NCBI GenBank assembly: GCA_002455335.1
Contig: DKKP01000229.1
Coordinates: 1,750-8,522, forward strand
Length of the DNA: 6,773 nt
Origin: Anaerolineales bacterium UBA6663
Lineage (GTDB): Bacteria > Chloroflexota > Anaerolineae > Anaerolineales > UBA6663
Reading direction: 5' to 3'
The notes under the pieces are model-generated. The model worked only from the letters and a program-made list of their open reading frames with translations. It did not search any database and was not told the origin of the DNA. Positions 5,857 to 6,773 of the stretch are shown piece by piece. Position numbers and translations under genes: made by a program. The stretch's first letter is position 1, and every line of letters starts with the position of its first letter.

Positions 5857-5876
5857 CTTTCACGCAGGAGGTTTGA

Positions 5877-6773
5877 ATGAAGATCGCCGTAATCGGTGGG
5901 GGCTCCACCTACACGCCCGAATTGATCAAGGGCTTTCTCGATCGGGTCGGCTCGTTGCCCGTGACCGAGCTCTGGTTGATGGACGTTAACGCCGAACGTC
6001 TGGCTGTCGTGGGCGGCTTCGCGCAGCGCATGGTCGCAGCGAATGGCGCGCCGTTCTCGGTCGTGCTCACCGAAGATCAGCGCGCCGCCGTGGACGGCGC
6101 CTCGTACGTGTGCACGCAACTCCGCGTCGGCCAGATGGAGGCCCGCCGCGCCGACGAGTACCTGGGGTTGCGCCACGGCCTGATCGGTCAGGAGACGACT
6201 GGCGTCGGCGGGATGGCCAAGGCGCTGCGCACCATCCCGGTCATCTTGAGCATCGCGCGCGATATGCGTGAGGTCGCCGCGCCCGGCGCTTTGCTTGTCA
6301 ACTTCACAAATCCCGCCGGCCTGGTGACCCAGGCGCTCAGCCGCCACGCGCCCGAGGTGTCGGCGGTCGGCGTCTGCAACATCCCGCTTGGCGCCAAGAT
6401 GCAGTTCAAGGCCATGCTCGAGCGCGACCTGGGCGAGACCATCGCGCCCGAGCGGCTCGAGTTGAACACGCTTGGGCTCAACCACCTGACCTGGCATCGC
6501 GGGCTGAAGCTCGATGGCGAGGAGTTGTGGCCGCGCGTCTTCGCCGCCTATGCCGCCGAGCAGAAGGATTGGGACGGCGCTGTGCTCGAGATGCTCGGCA
6601 TGATCCCGAACTACTATCTGCATTACTTCTACGACACGGCCGAACGCGTGGCCGCACAGGCGAAGTGGCCGCCGTCGCGGGCCGAGGAGGTGGCCGAGGT
6701 CGAGAAGGGCCTGCTGGCCTACTATGCCGATCCGGCGAACACCGCGCCGCCGGCTGACCTGATGAAGCGCGGC
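5877..6773 (+). CDS. Glycoside hydrolase family 4, probable 6-phospho-beta-glucosidase (3'-truncated by window edge)
   Basis: The frame is open from the ATG at 5877 to the window end (299 codons; family members have roughly 420-450). GH4 enzymes are cytoplasmic and unusual in needing NAD and a divalent metal (often Mn), cleaving the glycoside by oxidation, elimination and reduction. Seen here: the N-terminal Rossmann motif [10 protein letters not shown] (7-16), [17 protein letters not shown] (101-117), NFTNPAG (142-148), VGVCNIPLG with Cys167, and GLNHLTW with His203. The Cys and His correspond to the metal ligands of the Thermotoga BglT enzyme. Tyrosines in [10 protein letters not shown] (243-252) lie where the catalytic Tyr is expected. 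The STYTPEL start fits the 6-phospho-beta-glucosidase branch more than alpha-glucosidases, but whether the substrate is phosphorylated is not settled. AGGAGG (5866-5871) lies 5 nt before the start. The LacI gene upstream is a likely, unproven regulator. Confidence 0.93.
   Translation, partial: MKIAVIGGGSTYTPELIKGFLDRVGSLPVTELWLMDVNAERLAVVGGFAQRMVAANGAPFSVVLTEDQRAAVDGASYVCTQLRVGQMEARRADEYLGLRHGLIGQETTGVGGMAKALRTIPVILSIARDMREVAAPGALLVNFTNPAGLVTQALSRHAPEVSAVGVCNIPLGAKMQFKAMLERDLGETIAPERLELNTLGLNHLTWHRGLKLDGEELWPRVFAAYAAEQKDWDGAVLEMLGMIPNYYLHYFYDTAERVAAQAKWPPSRAEEVAEVEKGLLAYYADPANTAPPADLMKRG

Noticed and set aside
5832..6623. Open frame of 263 codons antisense to the GH4 gene
   Set aside because: The plus strand carries an uninterrupted GH4 sequence with Rossmann and metal-ligand motifs; the antisense translation has no recognisable features.

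Overview
This 6.8 kb window is GC-rich, with strong G/C bias at third codon positions and long spurious antisense frames. It carries a mix of genes: a dienelactone hydrolase, a DUF6295-like protein, a tungsten aldehyde:ferredoxin oxidoreductase with a MoaD-like protein, and a LacI regulator beside a family 4 glycosidase. This mix fits a bacterium with at least a partly anaerobic, sugar-degrading lifestyle. A Chloroflexota (or otherwise high-GC Terrabacteria) origin is my best guess from gene content, but nothing here, such as an rRNA, settles it.

Layout. 1-830 (+): the 3' part of a dienelactone-hydrolase-like alpha/beta hydrolase, then a 94-residue DUF6295-like protein 23 bp downstream with a clear Shine-Dalgarno site, ending in a hairpin that overlaps its stop codon. 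950-1174 (-): a small five-cysteine protein, convergent with the first pair. 1175-1748: about 570 bp with no convincing gene but with two GC-rich hairpins. 1749-2003 (-): a MoaD/ThiS-like sulfur carrier ending in Gly-Gly. 2040-3938 (+): a full-length tungsten-dependent aldehyde:ferredoxin oxidoreductase (AOR) family enzyme, divergent from the MoaD-like gene with only 36 bp between the start codons. 4053-4634 (+): an unrecognised protein with about six membrane segments. 4692-5738 (+): a LacI-family repressor with a recognisable promoter and a nested palindromic operator immediately upstream. 5877-6773 (+): the first 299 codons of a glycoside hydrolase family 4 enzyme (probable 6-phospho-beta-glucosidase or a relative), running off the window.

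How the genes may work together. The AOR and the MoaD-like protein form one functional pair: the carrier probably supplies sulfur for the pterin dithiolene that holds tungsten in the oxidoreductase. The LacI regulator and GH4 enzyme look like the start of a sugar-utilisation locus. However, the inverted repeat in front of GH4 does not match the operator in front of lacI, so control of GH4 by this LacI is not shown. The hydrolase/DUF6295 pair, the Cys-rich protein and the membrane protein have no evident link to either module.

I did not find a clearly new multi-gene system. The most interesting points are the compact divergent AOR/MoaD pair, the nested operator sitting on the lacI start with no Shine-Dalgarno, the different inverted repeat before GH4, and the small Cys-rich protein.
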